DNA from: Vigna angularis
Taxonomy: Eukaryota > Streptophyta > Magnoliopsida > Fabales > Fabaceae
Reading direction: 5' to 3'
Assembly: GCF_016808095.1 (NCBI RefSeq)
Contig: NC_068970.1
Location: 24,410,501 to 24,474,500 of the forward strand
Length of the DNA stretch: 64,000 bases
Both the position numbers and the translations under genes were made by a program. Within the stretch, counting starts at the first letter, position 1. The number at the start of each line of letters is the position of its first letter. Of this stretch, positions 32,036 through 44,398 are shown piece after piece. The notes beneath the pieces were generated by a model. The model was not told the DNA's origin. It saw nothing but the letters and a program-made list of their open reading frames with translations, and did not search any database.

Positions 32036-34499
32036 TATCTCATATTTTATTATTAATTAATAAGGATGTGATGAATATAGATAAATTGATGTGTAAATAA
32101 TGTAAGAATCCACTATCCATACTAATAAAATAATTTAGTAATAATATATTATTTTCATTTTATGTTTTATATCTTATATTTATATCCTATATTTTATATT
32201 ATCAATAGGGATACCAGTAATTAAATTGATGTATATACAATGCAAGAATTCATTTGTCATGCTATTGTACAAATTAAAAATTTGATTAATTATAAATTTT
32301 ATAACATAATAATAATAATAAATTAGTTTATTTGAACACTGAATTATTTAATTTAATTGAAATTTTTCATGTTAGATTTTTTGGATAACTATTTATCTAT
32401 GAGTTCTTTTATATAAAATAATCTAAATAATTTTATAAACTTTTATAATAATTAAATTAAAATTTAATAAATTGTTTCTTATTCTTCTTTCTACAGTTTA
32501 TCTCTTCCTTCAACCTACATAAATTCTCAATTCATTATCTCTAATAGTCACTATCCAACATGAAACGTATTAAGGCTTCATTAATATCTGTTAACTAACT
32601 TACTCTTACTCCAGGTATCTTTCAGTCACTATATTTATGTTTACTTATTTTATAAATTTATATCAAAATTTTATAATTTAGATTTGGTAAGTTTGATCTT
32701 ATCTAGATTTTAACATTTTCATTTGAGTCAGCATGACATTTTTTAAATTAATTTAAGACAATTTTGTGTATTCATTAAACAGTAAATATTAGTTTTAAAG
32801 ACCAAATTTTTTAAAGTGTAATTGACTTATATTAGTTTAAAACATTTTATGTCAAGTATATAAAAATACCATACATATAACTATTTGACTTTATTTTTCA
32901 ATTGATTAATTAAATCATTTTTTTGTTAAAAAATTATAAATATAAAAAGTTATTAAACTTTTTATAAACATTAGTAAAAATATATAAAATAGTTTGGTAA
33001 AATTAGTTTAGTCCAAAATCACTAATATAATATAAATACGTCCTAATTAATTAATTAGCTACCATCTTTTATAAAAGATAATTTATGGTCAAAGATCATA
33101 CTGGATAGTTATTGTACTTCCTTTGGTGCATAAGCTTAAATAAAAATAATGATAATAATTTCTTACTTCTACTATTTTTTCAAGGTTCACGCTAGATTAT
33201 GTCTCAAAAAACTATTTTTTAAATCAGTACATAAAAATTATAGTAACACACTTAAAAATCAAATTCTTTTCCAATTTTTTACATACACTAAGTATTTTTT
33301 TTTTTTTTGTGATATTAGCTTTCAATTTTTTTAATCTCAATAAGTTATTTTCTTATTTTTGTTTATACTCATTAATTATTTTATTTTCTTGTTATTTGGT
33401 GTACATGAAGTGGTTTAACTTTATCATCTATTATGAACAATCAATTGTTTATTACCATTTATTAATCCTTATTTACTTGTCATCTGATGTAATTTTTTAA
33501 CTATTATGAATCTTCATAATCATAAATGTGGTTAAGTTTGATTATAAACTTATGTTTGTATGGTTTATTTTCAATATTTATGATTAATTAATTTCCCATT
33601 AAAAATTGATTGTTAGAGCACTTCCAATGAAAATTGTTTAAATGAGTTTTTTTTATCAATAAAAACAAGTATGGGTGATCAAGTGAGGACATATAAGTGA
33701 TTTGAGATAGTCAACATACTTACTTATACTATCCTCAGATGTAACGTAGGACTGGATTATTTTTGTTTCAAATTAGAATATATTAGAATCTTAGTAAAGA
33801 AGAAAAACATACTTTTTATTATTTTTTACTTAAATTTATATGAGGTTTGGATAATTCCAAGAACTCTTTTAATTTGATTTTTTTTTTTATGAAAAACTTA
33901 GTAAAAACATCATTTTAAAATTGAAGAGTGTTTGTTTATATAACGAAATTTCTTTCATTAAGCATATTCAATTCCATGACCAACATTAAAATATTATTTT
34001 TATTGGTAAGATATTCATATAAGCAACTTTAACTATAGATGTTCTTTGTTAGATCAAGATGAAAAAGACCTTGATTTAAGTTTTTATTAGTTTTCCTCTT
34101 AATGTAAATGTAGATAATATCTTTTGTCTGTGGAAGTTTTTTTCTCATACAAGAATAATCCTGAGTAGTTACAATGTTAATCTAAAAGTTATTGTATCTA
34201 ATAAATGTTTTAATTTATTAGTTTATGCAGAGCTCATAAGAATTTTTCATCCTCGACCTTCAAATTTGATATTACAAAAAAGTCTACTTTAGTTAGAAAT
34301 TGTTTGAATCCTTGCAAAATTTGAGTTACTTATTTTTTCTAAAATAAAGATATCAATAGTTAACCAATACAGTAAAGGAACAAAAACATGTTTCTCAAGA
34401 TAAAATGAGAAGAAAAGGTTAACGTTGTAGGATAAGCTTATCTACTCTCAAACGATCATTTGCATGTTTAGAAGGTAGTTGAGTGAGTGAGTTATATAT

Positions 34500-34910
34500 T
34501 TTGCATTCATCTTCTAACACGTAAACCCTACTTATACCGTGGGCAAAAATATTTGTGTACAAAGGCCAAAACTAATTAGATTGTGAAAAAAATTATTAGT
34601 ATAGGTATCTTGTATATTGTATGATCGTTCGGTCAGCTACAAATCAGACAATTCATCTAACAAGTTGTTAGTGAATTTGGCTGACCACGAAGTAAATCAA
34701 TCGATTATGAATTAGAGCACATTGATCTTAATATTGATCAGAGAAAAGTATCATTATTCACAATTCAACCATAATTAGACTAATGTTAATCAAAAATTCA
34801 CCTTGAAACTATAAATATTTGAAGTAAATAGGTATGTTACTTGTAGGTTATTGCAGCATTGATTGTTAACTATCAATGCTGATCCGACTTTGGCATCAAA
34901 ATACTTCTTG
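34500..34910. other. Possible LTR-retrotransposon remnant
   Basis: The phrases ATCGTTCGGTCAGC and ATGCTGATCCGACTTTGGCA resemble words near the 3' ends of plant gypsy (Tat-type) LTRs. A related GATCGTCCGATTTATTTGGT phrase occurs near 46590. No pair, PBS or coding domain is visible, so this is a weak call. Confidence 0.25.
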
Positions 34911-35884
34911 CATATATCTCTCAAACGGTTCGGACAAACGGTTAGACATAACACTTGAACTTTTGAACAACTTTTAAACTTTGAACAAAAAACATAATTT
35001 GGATAGTTGACCTAAACTCATACCCAAAAACCTTAGAAAAGCTAATTAAAAAAATATTCATGGAGAAAATGGTTTATTCAAAAACTGTAGTTTCACTTTA
35101 AGATAAATAAATAAAAATATATTATTTTTCTTGTGTTATTTAAATTAATTTTGAAAATGTTGTTTATGACAACAAAGTTTATACTGATACTAAGTATTAT
35201 CCCTTTTATTCATCCAAACGGTAAACAATTATTTTTTCTTATTTGCAAAGAAAAATGATAAAGGTACGCATCTATGTCATGTTTAGTCATTCTACACGTT
35301 CACTTGATATATTTATTTGTTGGACCATAATATATTGGCTAAATTAGTACAATTGTTAATCAATTATGTTCATAAATTAATATGCCAATTGTGACACATT
35401 CAAACACAACATATTTAAAAGACCTTGTGAAATCTTCATTATCAACATCAATTATTAATATATTTGTAAATGTAGATCAAACTTTTGATTACAAAGTTGA
35501 AATAATTAGTTAAATAATTTAATCTTTTTTAAGAGTCTCCGCTTATGCCAATTGTATCACATGGGAGCTGCATGTGAAAATTACTAAATCTGGTGTAAGT
35601 CTAAGTGAGTTAACATAATATAGACAAAGATATGATAAAAAAAATTTCAAGAACATAACAATTAAGTTAAATCAATGTAATATTTTTACTTTGTGTCACT
35701 TTCACGATATCTTGACTTGTAACTTGGTTTCATTCTTAAAAGAGAACAAATACTTTTTTGTTCGTGATAATAAAACATGTAATTATACTTTTAAAGTATA
35801 ATACATAGAGAAAAACATGTAATTGTACAAGACATGTAATTCTAATTTAAAAATTGTCGCCCTTTAAAACTATGTACATGTTGC

Positions 35885-36015
35885 GCATGTTGACCAGATG
35901 AGTAACACCAATAACATAATCATTGTTGTTACATATACAAATACTACAAAATATCAAGTTAGATACAACACTAACATTGTCATCATTTTCCAACAAAAAA
36001 GCTCTTAACAACATG
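35885..36015 (-). pseudogene. Fragment of IDM1-like gene 3' part (exon 10 region)
   Basis: The plus-strand stretch with TCATTGTTGTTACATATACA, AGATACAACACTAACATTGT and CATCATTTTCCAACAAAA parallels 21915-22030, which covers exon 10 and the start of intron 9 of the IDM1-like gene. It lies in the same orientation. It is short, diverged and without an open frame. Confidence 0.55.
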
Positions 36016-37004
36016 GTTATTTTTTTTATCAGGAAAGACTAAATATATATTTACATGAAACAATTTGTACATGGTTAATCATAATACAATTGTTTACATC
36101 TCTTAACCATAACACTTTGTACATAGATATTTATACAAACTGTTATTTTTCTTTTTCCCTGATCATATTCCCCTTTTCCTTATTTTAACTTTTCTAATCC
36201 TATAATATTTTCCTCCATTCCCCCAGATTGTCTAAGGACATCTCAGAATTATTGTAATGTCCTGAAAGTTATTATTAGCTTAGTACATAGAGATTGATTT
36301 TAGTATCTTCTCTTCTCTGCATTAACCTCCATGTTTAGTACCGTTTTCTCCATCAAATTTTATTATTACATAGACTTTAGACATATTGTGTAGGACATAA
36401 ATACTATTCTGAATACGAAAATTTTGCCTTTTAGAATTTTTATTTATTATCCAGGTAACACATTTATTTTATCTGAACTAAAAATTTATTCTATGTCTGC
36501 TATTTTCTTCCTAAAATTCATATTGTTCTCATTTTCTAAATATTCCATAACAATGAAACCAAACACATCTCCATAACCTATTTTGTTTGATGAACTATAA
36601 TTGTTTTTCTATCAAAATAAAATAATGAATAATATATAAATATAAAGACACTTAGAGTCCTTTATTTTCTTCATCATATACTTTTGAAATATCTTTATTT
36701 TCATTTTTTATTTTACTTTCAAAGTTCAAGATAACATTAACTATTGTTTATGATAAAAGTACTTACAGAGAAAGTAACAAATAAAAGATGATGAAGCATA
36801 TATGGAATGCTAATTAACTTATTTATGAATCATAGCATGGAATATAAATATACAAGATATTTAATAATAAATTATAAAATATTTAAATTATAACATAGGG
36901 ATAATTATAAACTTTACAAATATAATATGGATTGTGACATTTTTAAGTACCACTATTATCGGTATTTCAATTTTTATTTAGAAAATTATAGTGATTTTAA
37001 CTAT

Positions 37005-37337
37005 TATAATTTAGGCTTAACACCCTATTTTGTTTCCAGTTTCGCTCGAAAATGTCAAATTAGTCCATCTTTTGAAAAGTGCGTCAATTACGTCGTTACT
37101 TAATAAAATTTATATCAATGAAATACCTTCCGTTAAATCCGTACAAACGGCGTTAATTATTAAAGTAGAAGAGAGAGAAAAATAATTAACGCCGTTTGTA
37201 CGGATTTAACGGAAGAGATTTCATTGATATAAATTTTATTAAGTAAGGACATAATTGACACACTTTTTAAAGGATGGACTAATTTGACATTTTCGAGCGA
37301 AACTGGGGACAAAATAGGGTATTAAGCCTATAATTTA
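37005..37337. mobile_element. Mutator-type MITE with 9-bp target duplication
   Basis: The element spans 37014-37328 and is flanked by TATAATTTA at 37005-37013 and 37329-37337. It is almost entirely two inverted 148-bp arms (37014-37161 and 37181-37328) around a 19-base purine-rich loop. Arms start GGCTTAA(C/T)ACCCTATTTT and contain CGAAAATGTCAAATTAGTCC and CCGTTAAATCCGTACAAACG. By eye they differ at about 10 of 148 positions. A 9-bp duplication with long GG-starting inverted repeats is the mark of Mutator-like elements. It encodes nothing. Confidence 0.92.
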
Positions 37338-37669
37338 TTTCAGAAATGGTCACATTATACAATGAAAAAAATAATGGTTATTGCGATAGTTCACTTAAAA
37401 TAGTCATATTATACTTTGTGACTTTACGAATTATGATAGTTTTTGAAAGTGTCAAATGATAGAGTTAAATTTTGAAATGAATTGTGGGGTTGAGTTAAAT
37501 TTAAAACCTATTTTTTAATATGGTATTAAAGTTATGGTTTAGAACATATTCCAGTAAGATTTGTGTTTGTTAGACATATATCATTTCATCCAATATCGAA
37601 TCACTATGGAATCATTCATTAACATATAGTCCAAAGCATAACATATATATAACTATACATGAGGGAGTA

Positions 37670-37709
37670 TGTTGGAAGTCTTACATCAACTAGACATAAA
37701 ATCACTTTA

Positions 37710-37794
<85 letters not shown>

Positions 37795-37860
37795 TTATCT
37801 TACAAGTTGATTTTGGAAAATTAAGTTAGGTTTAAGATCTATTTATTATCACTAATATAT
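37670..37860 (+). repeat. Dispersed legume-type repeat (TRIM/LTR-like) split by (TA)n
   Basis: TGTTGGAAGTCTTACATCAA starts a stretch that, after a 79-base (TA)n array (37712-37790), continues AACCTTATCTTACAAGTTGA and GTTAGGTTTAAG. From general knowledge this order (TGTTGGAAGTCxCACATC, then CTTACAAG, then GTTAG) is typical of a short LTR-like repeat common in bean genomes. Boundaries and class are uncertain. Confidence 0.4.
37712..37790. repeat. (TA)n microsatellite
   Basis: About 40 pure TA units within the dispersed repeat. Confidence 0.95.
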
Positions 37861-38039
37861 AAATATAAAGACACTTTGGAGTGTTATAGCTTATAAGCTA
37901 TATACAACATAAATTTAAGTGAAACTTTAATATAAACTTGATTGGAAGAGGAATACTTGAATTTATTTTTTCTCAAATTTATCATTCCTATTTTATAAAC
38001 TCGTGAAACAAGTTAGTTTTGCACATTTGTAAGACCATG

Positions 38040-38600
38040 GGTGAACATCATAAGCTGCCCTATGCACGACCTTTGTCACTTTCTTTCGGTTGCATTGTAC
38101 TTGTCACCACGTTTTTCATAACTCTGAGCTGCTTCATATTAAGACACTGTTGATCACCAGAAATTTCTTTCTCCTTCAAACCAATAATCATGCGTCATAG
38201 ACAAAACACGAACCCACATAAAGAAATAAAGCGACTAAGAGTCCAACAAAGTGTGACTCTTTTAAAACAGTTAGAAGAAAGTACCATGTTGATTGGAACA
38301 CTGACATTATAGTAACACGACAATTGTTGTTCCTTGTACAAGTACTGAAAAATTCACATCCCATACATACAACACCAACACTATCGTCAATAAAATCTCT
38401 TAACAACATGGTTATGCTCACTTCAAAACATAAAATTTTTAGTTATGCTGAATATCAAGAAAACTTTACAATAAATTTGATTTGTAGAGGATCACATTTG
38501 AATTGTTTATTTCCTCAGTAATGTATCATCGGGTGAATGAAATAAATCGAAGGAATGGATCAGGTGGCTTGACACTTCATCTTCAGTTCAAGTTTTAATA
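38040..38600 (-). pseudogene. Broken copy of the IDM1-like gene 3' end
   Basis: This stretch parallels 21620-22515 of the parent in the same orientation: last exon (GAGAAAGAAATTTCTGGTGA against GAGAAAGAAGTTCCTAGTGA on the coding strand), the intron before it, exon 10 and part of intron 9, ending with the shared GGATCAGGTGGCTTGACA phrase. In the last exon a lost base after CAGTGTCTTAAT shifts the frame, and exon 10 has internal losses. The copy cannot encode the parent's C-terminus. Confidence 0.75.
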
Positions 38601-40177
38601 GGTGAAAAGATTTGAATATACATGGAGAAGAATCATAATAATATTTTCAATGATGGTGAGAAAAATTAGAAAAACAATTATTTAAATTTCTAGGGCTCTC
38701 ATAAGGGTTGCACGTTTTATAATCATCCAATATGTTGAGTATATTATATTATTTAAATTAGAAAGGGAGGGGGAAGAGTGGAAGAATCACCAAATGCACG
38801 TTCATTATTCAATTATTTGGGTGCACACTTTCTATTTCCAAAACTTTATAACGAGTTTTTATTATAATTAGGTATATGACCTACCTGAATTTCACCCAAT
38901 AATAAGAGAGTGAGAAAGAGGAATCTAGAAAAGTGTTACTAACTTTTTAAAAAATACATATCCATATGTTCTAAAGAGAAGTGAGCATAGTATCAGGGGT
39001 TGTACAAGTTCGAAGAGTTTGAAAAGATAGAAAAATGCTTTGTGAAGAAAGGAAAAGTGAACCCATATAAAAAAAGAATAAAGTTTTGAGAAATTTTAAG
39101 TACTTTTGCAAACCGGAAGAAAAAGAATACTAACCTACAAAAAAATTTCTGAAACAAAGAAGCTCAGAAATAATTGTGCAAAAGATCTAAGGAAAACGTG
39201 CACTGTCAAAAATATTGGCATGTTAGCAGACATACACATGATATGTATCCATGTTTTGCCAACGATGGATCTTGACAACATTAACGAATAATGAGTCATG
39301 ATACAGACAAAAATAATCCTGTGAAAGAACCTTGGGGAAGTGAATTTTTTATTTAAACCGAAGTTCCAAATTTCAATAATAAATAACGGAAAAACTGGAA
39401 TATTTGAATGTCATTAATTGATTGATTGTTACGTAGCTTTATAGATGCATATGTGTTATATATATATATATATATGATTTTATTTGTTTATATGAATATT
39501 ATTCTTTACATGATTTTGAATTACGAAGTCTACCTACAAAGATTTTGTATAACATTCAAACACTTAAAGTAAGTAAAAGAAATAAGTTACTATTATAAAA
39601 ATATTTTTGACGGTCTATTATATATTTTTGACATTTAATATCAAAAGAAACTCTAACATCAGAGCCGGAGACTTCAACTTGACGTTTATGTTGAAAACAG
39701 GCACCCAAGGACGTTAATCATGTGAGAATTTGATATCCCTTAATCATAGGTATCACATTAAACCAATGTCCAATTGACGTCACATCTAACTAAGTAGCAT
39801 CTGACATTGGTTAGTGCACAAACGTCAATTAACATCAGTTATGATATAGTTTGACGTGATGTTATTGCACTAATATATAGAAGTCAAATGTTGTTCTTGT
39901 TTTTAAAATATTTTTTTATATTTACAATTTATTCAAATATGAAAAATAGAAAATACTCTAAGTTCAGATAATTTTCAGCATAGATTATATTTCAAAACTA
40001 AAACTATTAAAACACAAAATGTAACTATTAACATTAAAGCTATCAAAACTAAAACTAAAAAAAATAAAAAATTTATCTTAGATAGTTTTCAAACGAAATA
40101 CAATTGTTATTGTGGGTTTTAACTCCACCATTCAATAGATACATTGTCCACTCTTATCTTATCTTCTTTATTATATC
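38601..40177. other. AT-rich sequence between pseudogene pieces
   Basis: No coding region is supported. It contains a short (TA)n run (39458-39476) and, at about 39640-39890, a patch with recurring GACGTC/AACGTCA-type words that may be a diverged transposon end. Confidence 0.5.
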
Positions 40178-42522
40178 CACTACAAGAAATGTGGGTTTTT
40201 CCGGCGGCATTTTACCGGCGGCCTATGAGCCCTCGGTAATGCAGTGGTGAAATAAAATACCGAAGGATTATGAGCCCTCGGTAATGTCTTCGAAGTATTT
40301 TGGCCAAAATAAGCTATTCCCTCTCTGCAATTCATTTTCTAGTAGCCCAAGTTTGGTCGTCCAAAACCCTTGCTCAGAAACCCTTCCTCTTTGCTCCTCC
40401 AAAACGTCATCTTCCTCTCCTCTCCAACGAGAACACCAAACCCCAAGATCTAATCTTCCTCTCCTCTGCCCAAATTTCGAATCCCTCTCTCCCCAAATTA
40501 CCAAAATGTTTGTCCCGCGGTTGCCCTGAGCCAAGCATAAGAAGGTGGAGGTCCATTTCTGGTCACGCTAAGGCGTTCTCCCGTAGAGCTGTGGTCGTTG
40601 GTGGCTGGTGTTTTGCGGTTTGTGTGGGTGGGTTCGTGGTGTTTTCGGCAGGGTGGTGGGTCGTGGTAGTTGGTGTTTGCGGTGGTGGGGAGTCATCGGG
40701 TTGGCTTGACGACGACGTTGGGGTGAAGTGGACTTGTTAAGTTCGTAGGGGTCGTGGTCTGTAAAGGCTGGCATCGTCGACCATTTTGCTTTCGAGGTAA
40801 GTTTTGTTTTCAAAATTGAATGGTTCTCGAGAAGAAGTTGTACTTCAATGATACCTTCTTTCTTTCTTTTTTTTCGTTTTAATTTTGTTTTGTCTCTGTC
40901 ATTATATGTGTGGCAGAAATTGTGTTGTTTATGTATGACCTTAGAGTTTCTGAGCTTGGTTGCACCTTGAGAAATAGATCAAAATTCTGGCTGTAGCATT
41001 TAGACCATTGGTAGCCATCTATATAGTCATTCTGCTTATTTGATCAATTTTTGAGTGGTATGTTTGAGTCAAATACCTGGTTTGCAACCTGTTTCAATTT
41101 GTGAATCAAAATTTGGATGGTTGAGTTGAATATATGAAGTAAAATTAGGTTTGGAACATTGCCTTTGGAACATTGTTGATGTCCCTCACTTACTTTGAAT
41201 CTTTATTTTGATGGTATGATGGTTTATTTTACTGCATAATTGGCAATAGTAAGGGTTGGTTTTCGGTTTATGCTTTTTCTGTGCTATTGGAAAGCTTGAA
41301 CTAGTTTAAATTGGTGTAAGAAAGTTGATATTACTGTTCATTTGGTCATAGTTAATATTATTTGTATTTTCTAGCACATAAAACTGAATCATACAGCAGC
41401 ACATTGAGGCAATTAATGAGTAATTACTTATGATATGTATTTATTCTGAAGTCTTATTGTCATGATATGATGTATGCATGTGTACCTCAAATCTGATTGA
41501 TCACGGCATTGAAGAGTTGCTTGTACAATTGCCTTGAGAAGCAGATGAAATGGCCAACACGAACTGTAGCCAAATTAAATATTCATCACCCTTAGAAGAT
41601 TGCAGAGGTTCTTCATACTTGTAAGAAATGGAATGGTGGAAAAGTACTTGGTCAAACAAGTAGTTTTAAATACCCTGAGTTGAATGAACTTTTTTTTTGT
41701 TTCATTTGAATTTGAACAACAATTGTTAATGTTTAGCATGTGATTAATGATGTTTTTTGTTCCACCTCTTATAATTAATGTGACTTTTGTATGTCAGATA
41801 TAATTTCAAGCATATAACTATAGTATTTACATTGGAAACAAGGCTTATATATTATATACTCTTTGACGACCTTTCAAACATTCTGTAACTGATCGATGTT
41901 TCAAATACTAAGCATTATTGCTCATTATAACATTGTTTGCTGTTTTTTTTTGTTTTAACTTGTTTTAAGAAACATTAGTTCTGTTTTTAGTCTTTAGCTA
42001 GAATTCCTTTTAGGTTCTTTTTATTTTAAGCATTTTTTAAGTTTCTTCTTCTTTCTACATCTCTGTTTCAATTGATTTAGATTTTGTTAAGTTCATTGTT
42101 TTAGGTATCTTTTGTTTCTTTGGTTTAGAGTCTTTTCTTTCTTCTTTTGCTGTTTTACTTTGTAGAGCTTTAGTTTAGATTCTTTTTGGTTACATTCTGT
42201 TCTGTGTTGCTTTGTTTAGATTGTTTATAGCTTAGGTAATATTGTTTATGTACTTTTAGGTACTTTAAGGTACACTGTTTTGGTAACATTGAAGCTACTG
42301 GATTGAACCACAATGCAGGAGATCATAAACTGCACTATAATTGGTTACTGGACAGTAGAAATTACCGAAGGGCAAAAGCCCTCGGTAAATGTTAGCGACA
42401 AGGGATTTACCGAGGGCTCTTTGACCGTCGATAAGCCTTCGGTAATTACCTTTTACCGACGGTTTTGGGCTGTTTCCGAGGGCTTCTGGCCTTCGGTAAT
42501 GCCCTTCTTTTTTGTAGTGATC
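40175..42522. mobile_element. Non-autonomous CACTA element with 3-bp target duplication
   Basis: The element spans 40178-42519 (2342 bp). It begins CACTACAAGAAATGTGGG and ends in the inverse, TTCTTTTTTGTAGTG, flanked on both sides by ATC (40175-40177 and 42520-42522). Both ends carry the subterminal word GCCCTCGGTAA and its inverse TTACCGAGGGC in several copies, as CACTA transposons do. There is no transposase frame. The interior begins with a GC-richer stretch (about 40270-40830) that looks like a plant 5' exon ending at a donor (GAG|GTAAGTTTTG near 40798) and continues as T-rich intron-like sequence, so it may be a captured gene piece. Confidence 0.92.
40284..40800 (+). other. Possible captured 5' exon inside the CACTA element
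   Basis: This is markedly richer in C and G than the surroundings, with CTCTCC-rich leader-like sequence, then an open frame (40300-40740, 146 codons) ending in a Gly/Val/Trp-rich stretch, and a consensus splice donor near 40798. I do not recognise the protein in any frame. It may be a transduplicated host 5' untranslated region and first exon rather than a working gene. Confidence 0.35.
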
Positions 42523-43090
42523 GTTGTTATAGGAGTACAAAACTTTACTTTATGTTGAGTTTACGAAGGTTATTTATGTTTTGAAACATGTTTGTATAGA
42601 GTCTTTCAATTTCTTTGGTTGGAGGGTGACTTCACTTAAGTTTATTAAAGTTTTCTAGATTAGCAAGTAATATTTTGGACTCTTAAAATAAGATGACCTA
42701 GGTGCTTGTCTTTCATTTATAATATACAAATTAATTTTGTTTTATGTTTTTAGTGAAGTAATAATTGTGCTGATAAATTAGCTAATAACAACAATCTAAA
42801 TGATTTTATGAATTGTTATCATATATATATATATATATATATATATTTCTTTAGAGTTTGTCATTGCAAGTATAACTTGTATATGTTTCGTGTATAATTT
42901 CTTATTATGAGTTTGATGTGGTCTTTATGTTTATGTATTTTTTTTTTAATAAACTTTCATGCAATGACAAATGATAGATAGATGTTTGAGTTATTATAGT
43001 TAAAATGGCATAATTCATAGTGATACTTAATATGAACTTAAAAAAAGAAAAAAACATATTTACTTATCACATCTCTTAAAAGAAGAATTA
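42520..43090. other. Flank between CACTA element and exon-8 pseudogene piece
   Basis: AT-rich and noncoding as far as I can see, with a short (TA)n run at 42823-42846. Confidence 0.5.
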
Positions 43091-43262
43091 TAGGCTAAAT
43101 TCTCAAGATGATGTGTCCTCAAAATTAGTTATTAACAAAACCTGATTATGGAGGTGGAACAGCTTTTGACAGATGATACAGTCCTCAAGAAGGTGCAATT
43201 TAGAAATTTAGACCTCTCAAATCGGTCATCTTTGCAAAACCAAAGAATTCGTCCATGTAACG
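43091..43262 (-). pseudogene. Broken copy of IDM1-like exon 8
   Basis: The plus-strand run TCAAGATGATGTGTCCTCAA, then TTTAGAAATTTAGACCTCTCAA and ATCTTTGCAAAACCAAAG, matches 22817-23005 of the parent, which is exon 8 (GNAT C-terminal part), in the same orientation. Several internal deletions destroy the frame. With the copy at 38040-38600 it keeps the parent's exon order, so both probably come from one partial tandem duplication that was later split, partly by the CACTA element. Confidence 0.75.
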
Positions 43263-44398
43263 TAGAATGTTTTCTTAAGAATAAATTATGATATTGTAAT
43301 TATCCTAATGAAAACTGAATATACAATGTGTTAGGAAACACTTGATTATGATTGTCTATGTAAGAAAATGAGCAAAGAAACTTTGTGAATAAGCTCAATA
43401 TTATTCAAAGAACTTGATACATTGGACGAAGAGAAGATTAGTAAAAAAAAAAAAACTCACTACGCAATTAACTATAATATTTTTAGTTATATGATATGTA
43501 ATGTGGGCTTAGCCGTCTCATGTAATTAAAATTTAAATAAATTTATCGTAGGCTGGGCAACGCTTGTTGGAAAAAAAAAATTGAAATGCTTTATTTGTTT
43601 ACTATCGAAATCATAATTGAGCAAATCCTCTGTCAACAAAGATTAGTAATGTTACAAATGCCAAGAGAATGCGTGAGACAGCCAAAATAAAAATTTTGCA
43701 GGTTAGATGACATGATAATAAGACAACTATGTTACTGTTATTTTGATACCAGTTAGAAGCTATAGTTAGAACTGTGTTACTATGATTTAATTGAATAAGC
43801 ATTCTTGACACTAAGCAAGTTATTGCACAAATTTCAGAATTGAAGACAACAATGAGGAGCCCCAGAAGGGTGTGATCATAAATCCTATATGTGAAGCCAA
43901 AGAAGTTGTCTTTTAGTACTTTCAAAACGAAAACTAGAGCTTGAAAGGAAAGTTTCAATTTATTTATTATTCTACAATATACAATTAAACATAAGTATGG
44001 ATAATATCTGTAACAATCATATAAAGGGTCTAATTATCAACTATTGTCTAAAATAAATTTTGCTAGTTTTTATAATAATTTCTTAGAAAATATATTATCA
44101 CTTTCTGTCTGAAAAAGCCAAGACAAAGAAATTAAACTCTAGATTTAACGAAGCACAAGACATTTAGACAAGAGGTTGGTGCTCCTGATTCAAGGTTTGG
44201 ACCAGAATTACAATAGACAAACAGAAAGCGTTCAAAAACAGATAGAAATTAGAACCCTAACATCCTATCATCCACTAAACAATGAAGTAGAGACCTCTAA
44301 GAAACTTTTAAATTCCAAGTGCAAAAACACGAATGAAAAACCTTAAAAATAACAAGAACATCAAATATTATAGTTTCTTAGTTTTCCTCACCCTATTC
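43263..44398. other. Intergenic sequence, no supported gene
   Basis: A 115-codon minus-strand open frame (43611-43958) is rich in hydrophobic residues and could form membrane segments, but it has no recognised motif and AT-rich DNA readily yields such frames. I do not call it a gene. Confidence 0.5.

Larger units (their letters stand above)
31177..37004. other. AT-rich intergenic region upstream of the IDM1-like gene
   Basis: The first few hundred bases must contain the gene's promoter and 5' untranslated region; I see no distinctive element. The rest is AT-rich with a (TA)n tract (about 31993-32028), a weak LTR-like stretch around 34500-34910 (GATCGTTCGGTCAG, then GATCCGACTTTGGCATC) and, at about 35885-36015, a fragment matching the 3' end of the IDM1-like gene. 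Short open frames here look random. Confidence 0.6.

Noticed and set aside
40300..40740. 146-codon frame inside the CACTA element as a gene
   Set aside because: No recognisable domain, an alternative frame overlaps it, and the composition is low-complexity Gly/Val/Trp at the end; kept only as a possible captured exon.
43611..43958. 115-codon hydrophobic minus-strand frame
   Set aside because: AT-rich DNA often gives Leu/Ile/Phe-rich frames; there is no motif, splice support or neighbour evidence.
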